A DNA stretch of 64,000 nt, from the NCBI GenBank assembly GCA_036675345.1, contig JAKFFE010000032.1, positions 210,205 through 274,204 of the forward strand. The letters are read 5' to 3'. Below, one piece after another: positions 42,553 to 52,977 of this stretch. The notes below the pieces were generated by a model. The model searched no databases, was not told where the DNA came from, and worked only from the letters and a program-made list of their open reading frames with translations. How positions within the stretch are numbered: position 1 is the stretch's first letter; every line of letters starts with the position of its first letter. The DNA is from JALYOC01 sp036675345. GTDB taxonomy: Bacteria; Myxococcota; Myxococcia; Myxococcales; Myxococcaceae. The position numbers were made by a program, and so were the translations under genes.

Positions 42553-43302
42553 ATGCGAACCCTCCTGCTCACGCTCCTGTTGCTCTCCCTCCCTGCCGTC
42601 TCCGCCCCCCCGAAGAAGGGACCCGTGGAGCCTCGCCTCGCCCAGTGCCCCGGTTCAGTCGCGAAGGGGTGCGCCGACCTCGCCGAACAGCATCTGCTGG
42701 GAAAGACGGTCCCCCGGGACCTCTCCCGGGCGGCGCACCTCCTCTCGGTCGCCTGCGTGGAGAAGCACGAGGACAGCTGCTTGCGACTTCGGAACCTGCT
42801 CGGCGAGGGAGACTTCCAACTCCGGGAGGCCGAGGAGGTGCTGGTCCGAAGCAGGTTGGCCTGTCGCGGTCGGTCCGCCCACGCCTGTGAGGCCGCCGCT
42901 CTGCTCAGGGGCCAGTCGAGGTGGGGGATCTATGATCTGCGGGAGGCGTTCATCCTCTCCACGGTCGCTTGCCACCTGAAGCAGCCCGGGTCCTGTCTCA
43001 ACGCGGCGCGCGCCCTCGAGAGCGGAAAGGTCGAGGTGGACGACCCGTTGGGCGCGGAGACCTACTACCGCAAGGCCTGCCTGTTGGAGGATGGGGAAGG
43101 CTGCGCCAAGGCGGCCCGGGCGGCCCACCAGCGGGGCGACACGGCGGCCCTCAGCGATTTCGCTACCCGCGGCTGCGCGCTGGGAAGCCAGGACGCCTGC
43201 CTGATGACGAAGTTCGGCTCCGCCCAGAGCGCCTACGAGAAGAAGCTGGAAGAGCTGGAGCGGCAGGAGCGGGAGAGCCAGGCCGCGGGGCGCGCCCGCT
43301 AG
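42553..43302 (+). CDS. Secreted Cys-rich Sel1-like repeat protein
   Basis: 249 residues with a signal peptide (MRTLLLTLLLLSLPAVSAPP). The mature part consists of ~35-residue helical repeats with paired cysteines, for example GCADLAEQHLLGK, ACVEKHEDSCLRLRNLLGEG and ACLLEDGEGCAKAARAA. This pattern matches the disulfide-bridged Sel1-like repeats of the Hcp type. It ends in a charged coiled coil (KKLEELERQERESQ). Such proteins mediate protein contacts in the cell envelope; the partner is unknown. The start at ATG 42553 gives a clean signal peptide, whereas an upstream ATG would spoil it. It is divergent from the methyltransferase gene. Confidence 0.78.
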   Translation: MRTLLLTLLLLSLPAVSAPPKKGPVEPRLAQCPGSVAKGCADLAEQHLLGKTVPRDLSRAAHLLSVACVEKHEDSCLRLRNLLGEGDFQLREAEEVLVRSRLACRGRSAHACEAAALLRGQSRWGIYDLREAFILSTVACHLKQPGSCLNAARALESGKVEVDDPLGAETYYRKACLLEDGEGCAKAARAAHQRGDTAALSDFATRGCALGSQDACLMTKFGSAQSAYEKKLEELERQERESQAAGRAR

Positions 43303-43323
43303 ACTGAAGCCCGCAAATGAATC

Positions 43324-43350
43324 GGCCCTCGCCAGAGCTGGGCGAGGGCC
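43324..43350. terminator. Bidirectional hairpin between convergent genes
   Basis: GGCCCTCGCC at 43324-43333 and its perfect complement GGCGAGGGCC at 43341-43350 form a 10-bp stem with a 7-nt loop. It is placed between the stop of the Sel1-like gene and the stop of a convergent small gene. It is a good candidate for a two-way terminator, although no T-run follows on either side. Confidence 0.6.
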
Positions 43351-43372
43351 GGATTGCGCTCGGGACCCGCGT

Positions 43373-43714
43373 CTACTCGATGGTGTTGACCAGCCCCATC
43401 AGCCGATTGTGGTCGGTGGCGCTGCGGGTGACGCTCTGGATGCTCTCCGCCGAGATGTCCGCCGGCTTGAGACCCAGCTTGTCGCCCAGGGCCTTGAGGA
43501 TCTCCTCCCCCGACTTGCCCTGGAGGTTCCCCAAATCCAGGTTGAGGATGTTCGCCAGTCGGGTGGCCCCGGCCAGCAGCCCGGCGGTGTCTCCCGTCCG
43601 CTGGGCCTTGCGCAGGTCGTTGACCGCGTGCGCGATCTCCGAGCGGGTCTGACCGTAGTTCTGCTTGGCTTCCTGGACGCGAGCGCTGCCGACATCTCCA
43701 ACGGGACGGGCCAT
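43373..43714 (-). CDS. Small hypothetical helical protein
   Basis: 113 residues, no signal peptide or membrane span, and rich in amphipathic helix. Sequence features such as SEIAHAVNDLRKAQRTGDTA and GKSGEEILKALGDKLGLKPA suggest two short helical bundles. I do not recognise the family. It has its own terminator hairpin downstream and 114 nt upstream to the mutase stop. It could be a flagellar-, secretion- or polymer-associated small protein, but nothing specific supports that. Coding character is good and the start ATG is followed by MARPVGDVGSARV. Confidence 0.65.
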   Translation of the reverse strand: MARPVGDVGSARVQEAKQNYGQTRSEIAHAVNDLRKAQRTGDTAGLLAGATRLANILNLDLGNLQGKSGEEILKALGDKLGLKPADISAESIQSVTRSATDHNRLMGLVNTIE

Positions 43715-43828
43715 GGGGATTCTCCGGGGTGCGACGGGAACGGGTGGGACGATGGATGAGGTGTGGTCGAAACGTCCAGACCACCCCCCTCGGTCGATCG
43801 GCCGACGTCCCTATCCGTACACTCCGTC

Positions 43829-45703
<1,875 letters not shown>

Positions 45704-45795
45704 TGTCGCGGGCGGATGTACCACCCGCTTCCCAGGGGCGGCAAGGCGAGGAAGGGAAGGTGTACGATGCGCGCCGGCCGGGGCGGAGGTTGTTC

Positions 45796-47535
45796 GTGAC
45801 GCGTGGATGGATGTGGATGGCAGTGGCGCTGGCGGGCCTCTCCGGCTGTGACCTGTTCACCACCCAGGAGCACGTCTGCCGCTTCCGGGGGTGTTCGAAG
45901 GAGGAGGCCCGTGATGCCGGCCCCACTCCCGACGCGGGCCTCGATGCCGGGGGGGTGTTCGTGGAACCGGACGCCGGAACCCACCTCAAGGTGGTGAACT
46001 GGAACGTGCTCTGGTTCGGCAGCACCAACCCCGAGTTCGGCCTCGCCAATGACGACCTGCAGCAGCAGAACATCCGCACCGTGCTGGGGCGGATCGGCGC
46101 CGACATCTACGGGCTGCAGGAGGTGGTGGATCCGGCGCGACTGACCGCCCTGGTGGGACAGCTGCCCGGGTACGCCGGCTTCACCGCCAACGAGGCGGGG
46201 GGCGGATACTTCGCGGACGAGGCGAAGCCGGCCTTCGTGTACCGGACCGCCACGGTGGAGGTGCTGGCCCGGTCCACGATCGGCGAGCTGGACAACTACG
46301 AGTTTGCGGGGCGGCCTCCGCTCCGGGTGGACCTGCGGATCACCAAGGCCGGCGCGGTCCGCGACCTGACCGTGCTGGTGGTCCACCTCAAGGCCAGCGA
46401 TGGGGCCGAGAACTGGCAACGACGCGCCAACTCCTCGGTCCAGCTCAAGGCCTGGCTGGACACCCAGCTTCCCTCCCAGGACGTGCTGGTGATCGGTGAC
46501 TTCAACGACGACCTGGACCAGTCCTACGTGAGCGGGAAGCCCTCTCCGTTCGCGAACTTCGTGGACGATCCGGCCAACTACCGGTTCGCCACCCAGGTCC
46601 TCACCGACGAGAACATCCCCACCACCTACTACTCCACGCCGATCGACCATCAGCTGATGTCCAACGAACTGGAGTACCGGCTGCTCCCCGGTTCGGTGCA
46701 GGTGATCCGCCCCGATCAGTGGATCGCCAGCTACCGGAACACCACCAGCGATCACTTCCCGGTGGTGGCCCAGTATCTGATGGCCACCGACTCCACCGGC
46801 ACCATCGCGCTCACCGCGCCCGATGGAGGCGTGTCCTTCTCCGGAGGACAGCCCACCGAGGTCCAGTGGATCGCAACCGGGATGGAGGAGGTGCGGGTGG
46901 ACTTCAGCCCCGACGGGGGCAGCTGGCGTTCGATCGGCAGCGCCGCCGCTGACGCCGGGACGCTGGAGGTGCTCCTGCCCAACGTGGAGGCCTCCGCCGC
47001 CAGGTTCCGCGTCTCCAACGCCCACAACCCGGCGGTGTTCGATCTGGGACCGGCGCCCTTCAGCATCGTGCGCAGCCCGGACACGGTGTTCATGAACGAG
47101 ATCCGGTACGACGAGCCGGGCAGCGACTACGCCAACGAGTTCGTGGAGCTGGTCAACGGGGGCGAGGTGGCGGTGAACCTGGCCGGGTGGACCCTCCAGG
47201 ACGAGGAGGCGGCCCGCTACACCTTCCCCCCCGGCACCTCCCTGGCCCCCGGCAAGGCGCTGGTGGTGTTCGGAACCGCTTCGGCGGCCGCTGCCTCCGG
47301 TGCCCCCAATGCGATCGGCGGCAGCTCCTTGAACCTCTTCCCCGAGGACTCGGTGATCCTCAAGGACCCGTTCGGGGTGGTGGTGGACTCCTTCAGTTGG
47401 ACCACCAGTCCCGGCGACGGGGTCTCGGTCAATCGGGCGCCGGATGCCCAGGACGTCGGCGTTTGGGGCTCGCATCTGGACCTGGCTGACGCCTTCAGCT
47501 CCCCCGGTCGGCACGCCGATGGGACCGATTTCTAG
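45796..47535 (+). CDS. Secreted lipoprotein nuclease-like protein: EEP domain plus lamin-tail domain
   Basis: 579 residues from GTG 45796 with GGAGG 6 nt upstream. The signal ends in ALAGLSGC, a lipobox, followed by an Asp/Ala/Gly-rich linker. The endonuclease/exonuclease/phosphatase domain (about 60-330) keeps its catalytic set: Asn in VVNWNVLWFGS, Glu in GLQEVV, His in VVHLKAS, Asp/Asn in GDFNDD and the final TTSDHFPV. An Ig-like segment precedes a lamin-tail domain (from ~430, MNEIRYDEPGSDYANEFVEL). This architecture is known from extracellular DNases. The next gene downstream encodes a larger protein of the same kind. DNase rather than phosphatase activity is inferred. Confidence 0.85.
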   Translation: MTRGWMWMAVALAGLSGCDLFTTQEHVCRFRGCSKEEARDAGPTPDAGLDAGGVFVEPDAGTHLKVVNWNVLWFGSTNPEFGLANDDLQQQNIRTVLGRIGADIYGLQEVVDPARLTALVGQLPGYAGFTANEAGGGYFADEAKPAFVYRTATVEVLARSTIGELDNYEFAGRPPLRVDLRITKAGAVRDLTVLVVHLKASDGAENWQRRANSSVQLKAWLDTQLPSQDVLVIGDFNDDLDQSYVSGKPSPFANFVDDPANYRFATQVLTDENIPTTYYSTPIDHQLMSNELEYRLLPGSVQVIRPDQWIASYRNTTSDHFPVVAQYLMATDSTGTIALTAPDGGVSFSGGQPTEVQWIATGMEEVRVDFSPDGGSWRSIGSAAADAGTLEVLLPNVEASAARFRVSNAHNPAVFDLGPAPFSIVRSPDTVFMNEIRYDEPGSDYANEFVELVNGGEVAVNLAGWTLQDEEAARYTFPPGTSLAPGKALVVFGTASAAAASGAPNAIGGSSLNLFPEDSVILKDPFGVVVDSFSWTTSPGDGVSVNRAPDAQDVGVWGSHLDLADAFSSPGRHADGTDF

Positions 47536-47642
47536 CGGGCGTGGTCTTCGTCCGTCCGCTGTCCGGGCGGGGGAGCTTTTGGCCCGTGTGCGACAATCGC
47601 GGGCAGGCCTCGTCCTGTCCTAGAACCCCCGGCCCCGGACCC

Positions 47643-50600
47643 ATGACCCCACTCCTCCGTCCCCTGCTGCTGGGTCTGCTCCTCTCCGCCTGCGTCGGCC
47701 CCGCCCCTGAACTGGCCGATGCCACCCTGTCCCTGGGGAATCTAGGCAGCCCCTACTCGGCGCAGGTGGCGGCCTCCGGTGGGGAGGGGGCCCTGGAATT
47801 CGACGTCGCCGGAACGGGCGTGCCACCCGGGCTCACCCTCTCCTCCTCCGGTATGCTCAGCGGCACCCCCACCGCGGCGGGCGCCTTCTCCTTCACCGCG
47901 GTGGCCACCGACGCGGCCGACCGGTCCGGCCGGGGAAGGATCACGGTGGAGATCCTGGCCACCGCGCCCCCCCGGATCGTCACCCAGCACGTGCCCAGCG
48001 CCGCGGTCGGACGTGTCTACAGCGTGAACCTGTCCGCCGAAGGGGGAACCCAACCCTTCGCGTGGACCGCCACCGGCCTCCCCGCCGGGTTGGCGCTCTC
48101 CTCCTCTGGGACGGTGAGCGGAACCGCGGGGGCCGCCGGAACCTCCTCCCTGCAGGTCTCGTTGGTCGACGCGCGCGGCCAGACCGCCCAGGCCACGGTC
48201 TCCCTGCAGGTGATTCCGGCCCTGAGCATCACCACCCCGTCCCTGGCGGACGCCTACACCGACACCGCGACCGCGCAGACCCTGGTCGCCTCCGGAGGCA
48301 CCCTCCCCTACTCCTGGTCGCTGACCGCAGGCTCGGTCCCCCCCGGACTGGCCTTCTCCGCCTCCGGCACTCTCTCCGGGAATGCCTCCTCCCCGGGGAG
48401 CAGCGCGTTGACCTTCACTGTCACCGACGCCGACGGAAACTCTGCCTCCAGCACGCTGAGCCTCTCGATCCTGGCTCCGCCCCGGATCGTCACCGCCTCC
48501 CTGACGGCCGGCCTGATGGGCGCGGGCTACACCCAGGGCCTGTCGGCGGAAGGGGGGCGCGCTCCGCTGGTGCTGTCGATGAGCGGTGCCCTTCCCCCGG
48601 GCCTGACCTGGACCGGGAGCACCCTGACCGGCACCCCCACCGCCGTCGGCAGCTGGTCGCCGACCTTCTCGGTGGAGGATGCCAATGGCCGCACCGGCAG
48701 CCAGTCGCTGTCGCTGACTGTCTACGACTCGCTGGCCATCACCACCGCGACGCTGCCCACCGGCTACGCCTCCAGCGCCTACAGCGTCCAGTTGGCCGCC
48801 ATCGGCGGCGGTGGGCCTTACGTCTACGGCCTGATTGCCGGATCGCTGCCGGCCGGGATCTCGCTCTCCTCCGCTGGGTTGATCAGCGGCACCACCGCCA
48901 GCACCGGAGACTTCCCCGTCACCGTCCAGGTGACCGACAGCGCTGGCCAGACCGCCACCCGGAGCCTGGTCTTGCGGCTGGTGGCGCCGGTGCTCATCAC
49001 CACCGACTCCCTGCCCGACGCCTATCGAGGCTCCGACTATCCCTATTCGCTGTCTGCGAACGGAGGTGAGGGCACCCTTCAGTGGACGCTCACCTCCGGC
49101 CACCTTGCCTCCGGCATGCAGTTGTCCTTCTCCGGGGCCCTGAGCGGCACGGTGGACGGCGCCGCTTCCACCAGCAACTTCACCCTCCGGGCCACCGACG
49201 CCAATGGCCGCTTCGACGAGCAGGCGCTGACCCTCAATGTCTACGCGCCTCCGGTGATCACCAGCGCCACGCTGGCGAGCGGGACCGCCGGGGTCTCCTA
49301 CTCCCAGACGGTGGGAGCCTGGGAAGGCAAGGCCCCGTTGAGCTTTTCCCTGGCCGCGGGCGCTCTCCCGGGCGGGCTGACCCTCACCTCCTCCAGCGGC
49401 GCCGTCTCCGGGACGCCGAACGCCGCCGGCAGCTTCGGCTTCACCGTCCAGGTGACTGACGCCAACGGCCGCACCGCCGCACAGGCCTTCACCGTGGAGA
49501 TCGTCGGCGGGACGGGAACCCCGGCGATCTTCAAGGCCGCCAGCTGGAACATCGAGTGGTTTGGGGACTCCTCCAAGACTCCGGAGGACTCAGTTCAGTT
49601 GGCGAACGCGACCCGGGTGATCTCCGAGTCCGGCATTGATGCCTGGGGGTTGGTGGAGATGGTGAGCACCACCCAGTTCAACACGCTGTTGGGCGATCTG
49701 CCCGGGTACGCAGGGTTCCTCGCCAACCACGCCAGCGTCACCAGCGGCAGCGCCTACTACACAGCCAGCGAGCAGAAGCTGGGGTTCCTCTACGACACCT
49801 CCAAGGTCCAGGTGAACGGCGCCTCGCTGATCCTCACCGCCCATGACGGGGACTTCGCGGGTCGCCCCCCGCTGCGGGTGGACACCACCGTCACCGTGGA
49901 TGGGCACTCGGTGGACATCGTCTTCATCATGGTCCACCTCAAGGCGTTCGCCGACGTCTCCAGCCGCACCAAGCGGGAGATCGCCGCCGGGCATCTGAAG
50001 TCCTACCTGGACACCAACCTGGGCACCCGGGAGGTGATCGTGATGGGAGACTGGAACGACGACGTGGACGAGTCGATCGTCTGTGACGGCACTTGCATGG
50101 CGACGCCGTTCGCAAACTTCGTCGGCGACGCCACCGACTACCGCTTCCTGACCTCGGTGATCTCCGAGGCGGGCGGGACCTCCACCGTCAGCTACACCGA
50201 CATGATCGACCACCACCTGGCGACCAACGAACTGGTGGCGCTGCACGTCTCGTCCTCCCAGGTGGTCCGGCCGGATCAGTGGGCCAGCCCGATTGCCGAC
50301 TACGGCTCCACCACCAGCGACCACTACCCGGTGCTCAGCCGCTTTGACCTCTCCGGATCGGGTGGAGGCGGCGAGGACGCAGACGCCGAGTTGATCCTCA
50401 ACGAGGTGCTGTTTGACGAACCGGGGACCAGCTACGCGGCCGAGTTCGTGGAGATCCGGAACGTGGGCAGCACCCCCGCGGACCTCACCGGCTGGAGCCT
50501 GGCCGACGTCTACGGCACCAACGGGGCCCTCGGCGGCGCCACCCGGCATCTCTTCACCGGGACCCTGGCCCCGGGCGCCACCCTGGTGGTGTACGGCGGC

Positions 50601-50861
50601 GCGGCCGGGATGTCCGGCGCCCCGTCCAATGCGGTGGCCGCCTCCTCGGGGCAGCTCTCCCTCCACCCCATCGACGAGCTCCGCCTGATCAGCCCCTCGA
50701 GCGTGATCGTGGACTCGCTCTCCTTCAGCACCACCTGGGGGGACGGGATCTCGGCCAATCGTTCCACCGACGGGGACGGAGCGTCGGGATGGGTCTCCCA
50801 CACCAGCCTGGGCGCGCTGCTCTCCTCGCCCGGGACCCGGGTGAACGGCTCGGCCTGGTAG
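47643..50861 (+). CDS. Secreted multidomain nuclease-like protein: seven Ig-like repeats, EEP domain, lamin-tail domain
   Basis: 1072 residues from ATG 47643 with a lipoprotein signal (LLLGLLLSAC). Seven putative-Ig (He_PIG) repeats of ~85 residues follow (about 25-620), each with the pattern LPxGLxLSSxGxxSGTP and ending in VTDxxGxTAxxxxxL. The EEP domain (about 630-900) has SWNIEWFGD, VEMV in place of the usual LQE, MVHLKA, GDWNDD, MIDHH and TTSDHYPV, so most catalytic residues are kept. A lamin-tail domain ends the protein (ILNEVLFDEPGTSYAAEFVE). It is a tandem paralogue of the preceding gene (107-nt gap) with the Ig array added. A likely role is breaking down extracellular DNA while attached to the surface. 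Confidence 0.87.
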   Translation: MTPLLRPLLLGLLLSACVGPAPELADATLSLGNLGSPYSAQVAASGGEGALEFDVAGTGVPPGLTLSSSGMLSGTPTAAGAFSFTAVATDAADRSGRGRITVEILATAPPRIVTQHVPSAAVGRVYSVNLSAEGGTQPFAWTATGLPAGLALSSSGTVSGTAGAAGTSSLQVSLVDARGQTAQATVSLQVIPALSITTPSLADAYTDTATAQTLVASGGTLPYSWSLTAGSVPPGLAFSASGTLSGNASSPGSSALTFTVTDADGNSASSTLSLSILAPPRIVTASLTAGLMGAGYTQGLSAEGGRAPLVLSMSGALPPGLTWTGSTLTGTPTAVGSWSPTFSVEDANGRTGSQSLSLTVYDSLAITTATLPTGYASSAYSVQLAAIGGGGPYVYGLIAGSLPAGISLSSAGLISGTTASTGDFPVTVQVTDSAGQTATRSLVLRLVAPVLITTDSLPDAYRGSDYPYSLSANGGEGTLQWTLTSGHLASGMQLSFSGALSGTVDGAASTSNFTLRATDANGRFDEQALTLNVYAPPVITSATLASGTAGVSYSQTVGAWEGKAPLSFSLAAGALPGGLTLTSSSGAVSGTPNAAGSFGFTVQVTDANGRTAAQAFTVEIVGGTGTPAIFKAASWNIEWFGDSSKTPEDSVQLANATRVISESGIDAWGLVEMVSTTQFNTLLGDLPGYAGFLANHASVTSGSAYYTASEQKLGFLYDTSKVQVNGASLILTAHDGDFAGRPPLRVDTTVTVDGHSVDIVFIMVHLKAFADVSSRTKREIAAGHLKSYLDTNLGTREVIVMGDWNDDVDESIVCDGTCMATPFANFVGDATDYRFLTSVISEAGGTSTVSYTDMIDHHLATNELVALHVSSSQVVRPDQWASPIADYGSTTSDHYPVLSRFDLSGSGGGGEDADAELILNEVLFDEPGTSYAAEFVEIRNVGSTPADLTGWSLADVYGTNGALGGATRHLFTGTLAPGATLVVYGGAAGMSGAPSNAVAASSGQLSLHPIDELRLISPSSVIVDSLSFSTTWGDGISANRSTDGDGASGWVSHTSLGALLSSPGTRVNGSAW

Positions 50862-51047
50862 TCACCGGACGGATGATCGTGGTCACCGGGAACGGGCCGG
50901 AGAGGCTGCTGTCGCTGCGGCCAGGATTCTGGCTCCCGAGCTTCGGCCGCTGCCCGTGTCCAGCGCCGGCTGCTCGGCCGGTGGCCTGACCGTTCTCTCG
51001 TAGAGAGGCCGGCAACGCCGGTTCCGCCCGGTTATCTGACCCCGGCG

Positions 51048-52286
51048 ATGCCCAGAAGACCCTCGGACACGAACCCGGAACCGATTCATCCCTTGCGGGG
51101 CGGGGGCACCCTGGCCATCCGCGCCACCACCGAGGTGATCGACCTGGTGGAGCACGTGCATCGCACCATCGCCAGTGGGCCGGCGGTTCTCGGCAGTCCT
51201 TTCGAGCGTCTGGCGCGCGCCTGGACCGGGACCACCTATGGGACGATCCGGGGTGTCACCCGCTGGGTCGGGACCGGGCTGGACCTCACCCTGGCGCAGG
51301 TGGGGCTGGTGCTGGGCAAGAGCCCTCCCGGTCCCCAGCGCGAGGCCCTGCTCGCCGCGCTCAACGGGGTGGTGGGGGACTACCTGCTCGAGAGCCGCAA
51401 TCCGCTCGCCCTGGAGATGTCGCTGCGCTCTGGCGGGCGGGCCTTGCGGCTGGAACGGGAGGCCTTGCTGGAACAGTTTCCGGTTCCCGGTCGCAAGCTG
51501 CTGGTGCTGGTCCACGGCTCGTCGATGAACGATCTGCAGTGGAACCGGCGCGGCCACGATCACGGAGCCGCGCTGGCACGTGACCTCGGCTACACCCCGC
51601 TCTATCTGCGCTACAACAGCGGGCTGCACATCTCGACCAATGGCCGGGCGCTCTCCGAGTTGCTGGAGGCACTGGTCGCGGCCTGGCCCGGTCCTATCGA
51701 AGAGCTGAGCATCCTTGGCCACAGCATGGGCGGGCTGGTCGCCCGGAGCGCCTGCCTGGCGGCGGAGGAGCAAGGGCGGCGTTGGCGACCGCAACTCAAG
51801 GCGCTGCTGTGCCTGGGCTCACCCCACCACGGCGCACTGCTGGAGCGGGGCGGCAGCTGGGTGGAGTTCCTGCTGGGTGTCAGCCGCTACAGCGCCCCGT
51901 TCGTGCGCCTGGGGCAGCTGCGCAGCGCCGGGGTCACCGACCTGCGGTTTGGGAACGTCCAGGACCTGCACTGGGAGAACGTCGCCGACCGCTGGGCGCG
52001 GATCGGGGACCCGCGAAAAGCGCTCTCCCTGCCCCAGGGCGTGGACTGCTTCGCGATCGCCGCCACCCGATCTCCGCGACCGGAGAAGAAGCTCTCCGGG
52101 GATGGGCTGGTGACCGTGGACAGCGCGCTGGGCCGGCACCCCAAGCCGGAGCTGACGCTGACCTTTCCCGAGGCCAACCAGTGGATCGCCTACGAGGCCG
52201 GTCACCTGGAGCTGCTCAGCAGCCCCACCGTGTACGAGACCTTGCGGTCCTGGCTCAGCCGCCCTCGCCCGGCATCTGCAGTCTGA
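51048..52286 (+). CDS. Alpha/beta hydrolase, lipase-like (PGAP1/triacylglycerol lipase type)
   Basis: 412 residues. The alpha/beta-hydrolase core begins near residue 150: LLVLVHGSSMND is the oxyanion strand, GHSMGG at 224-229 contains the nucleophile S226, and YEAGHLELL near 382-390 carries the catalytic His (H386). Similar proteins are annotated as lipases or as PGAP1-like. The N-terminal ~145 residues are helical and of unknown function. No signal peptide is evident. The 186-nt region upstream contains several small GC hairpins, probably the end of the nuclease transcript. Its 3' end overlaps the convergent SUKH-type gene by 32 nt. Confidence 0.85.
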   Translation: MPRRPSDTNPEPIHPLRGGGTLAIRATTEVIDLVEHVHRTIASGPAVLGSPFERLARAWTGTTYGTIRGVTRWVGTGLDLTLAQVGLVLGKSPPGPQREALLAALNGVVGDYLLESRNPLALEMSLRSGGRALRLEREALLEQFPVPGRKLLVLVHGSSMNDLQWNRRGHDHGAALARDLGYTPLYLRYNSGLHISTNGRALSELLEALVAAWPGPIEELSILGHSMGGLVARSACLAAEEQGRRWRPQLKALLCLGSPHHGALLERGGSWVEFLLGVSRYSAPFVRLGQLRSAGVTDLRFGNVQDLHWENVADRWARIGDPRKALSLPQGVDCFAIAATRSPRPEKKLSGDGLVTVDSALGRHPKPELTLTFPEANQWIAYEAGHLELLSSPTVYETLRSWLSRPRPASAV

Positions 52287-52887
52287 TCTGCGCGCCGTCG
52301 GGGACGTGGGCCAGCTGCCGGGCGATGTCGGCGCGGAAGCGGGCCTGCTTCTGTGCGGGGACTGCCTTGTAGGAGCGTTCTCCCTCGATCCGGATCACCA
52401 GCGGGGGGATCACTGCCACCACCTGTCCCGGCGCCAGCTCCTGACCGGACGCGCGCAGCCCATCCAGCGGCTGGGTCTTGAGGAAGGACTCCGGGGAGGC
52501 GCTGGCCTTCTCCAGGAACGCCATCAACTCCAGCGCGGTGGAGCTGATCTTCCCGGTGTCCGCGTCCAGGCGCATCACCACCGCGTCGCGGAGCAGGAAC
52601 TGGTCGCCGATGCAGTCCTGCCCGAACGGGATGTCGGAGGGGCGCACCGCGGGGAACAGCCGGTGGATCGCCTGCTCTCCGCCCCAGGCGTGCTGCAGCG
52701 AGTGCCAGCTCGGAGCCTGACAGGCGCCCCGCACATGCAGCGCGCCTCCAAAGGCGACGAAGCCGTTGAGCTGTCCCAGCACCCAGTGCAGCGTGTCCGT
52801 AAGCTGCGCCACCAGGGCCTTGTCCTCCTCCGTCAGAGGCGGTCCCCGGTACGTCACGTCCTCCAGCGCCAACCCTTCATTCGCCAT
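52255..52887 (-). CDS. SMI1/KNR4 (SUKH)-type protein
   Basis: 210 residues. The middle carries the SUKH pattern: LNGFVAFGGALHVRG near the N-terminus, then DIPFGQDCIGDQFLLRD and VVMRLDADTGKISSTA. These correspond to the conserved phrases NGF..GG, the Asp-Ile/Phe-Gly step and the Gly-Asp-x-Phe motif. SUKH proteins include immunity proteins against polymorphic toxins, but orphan members also exist. No toxin gene is adjacent. The tail (KQARFRADIARQLAHVPDG) is charged. It lies downstream of the aminotransferase, from which a strong 61-bp palindrome separates it. Family assignment is by motif and moderate. Confidence 0.65.
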   Translation of the reverse strand: MANEGLALEDVTYRGPPLTEEDKALVAQLTDTLHWVLGQLNGFVAFGGALHVRGACQAPSWHSLQHAWGGEQAIHRLFPAVRPSDIPFGQDCIGDQFLLRDAVVMRLDADTGKISSTALELMAFLEKASASPESFLKTQPLDGLRASGQELAPGQVVAVIPPLVIRIEGERSYKAVPAQKQARFRADIARQLAHVPDGAQIRLQMPGEGG

Positions 52888-52912
52888 TCCCTGCCCTCAA
52901 CGCACCGAGTCG

Positions 52913-52973
52913 ATAAAGGGGACAGGCTACATTTTGGACGCGCTGCGTCTCAAATGTAGCCTGTCCCCTTTAT
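52913..52973. repeat. REP-like palindrome, perfect 22-bp arms
   Basis: ATAAAGGGGACAGGCTACATTT at 52913-52934 is perfectly complementary to 52952-52973. The 17-nt loop holds a second small hairpin (GACGC, GCT, GCGTC). The AGGGGACAGGCTACATTT end resembles REP-type mobile palindromes that are dispersed by RAYT (TnpA-REP) transposases in many genomes. It starts 5 nt beyond the aminotransferase stop and ends 26 nt before the SUKH start. No transposase is in the window. Confidence 0.7.
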
Positions 52974-52977
52974 TGGC

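Noticed and set aside
52913..52973. A plain intrinsic terminator of the aminotransferase gene
   Set aside because: The arms are long and perfect with a REP-like word and A/T ends, and no U-run follows; it may terminate transcription but is better explained as a mobile palindrome.
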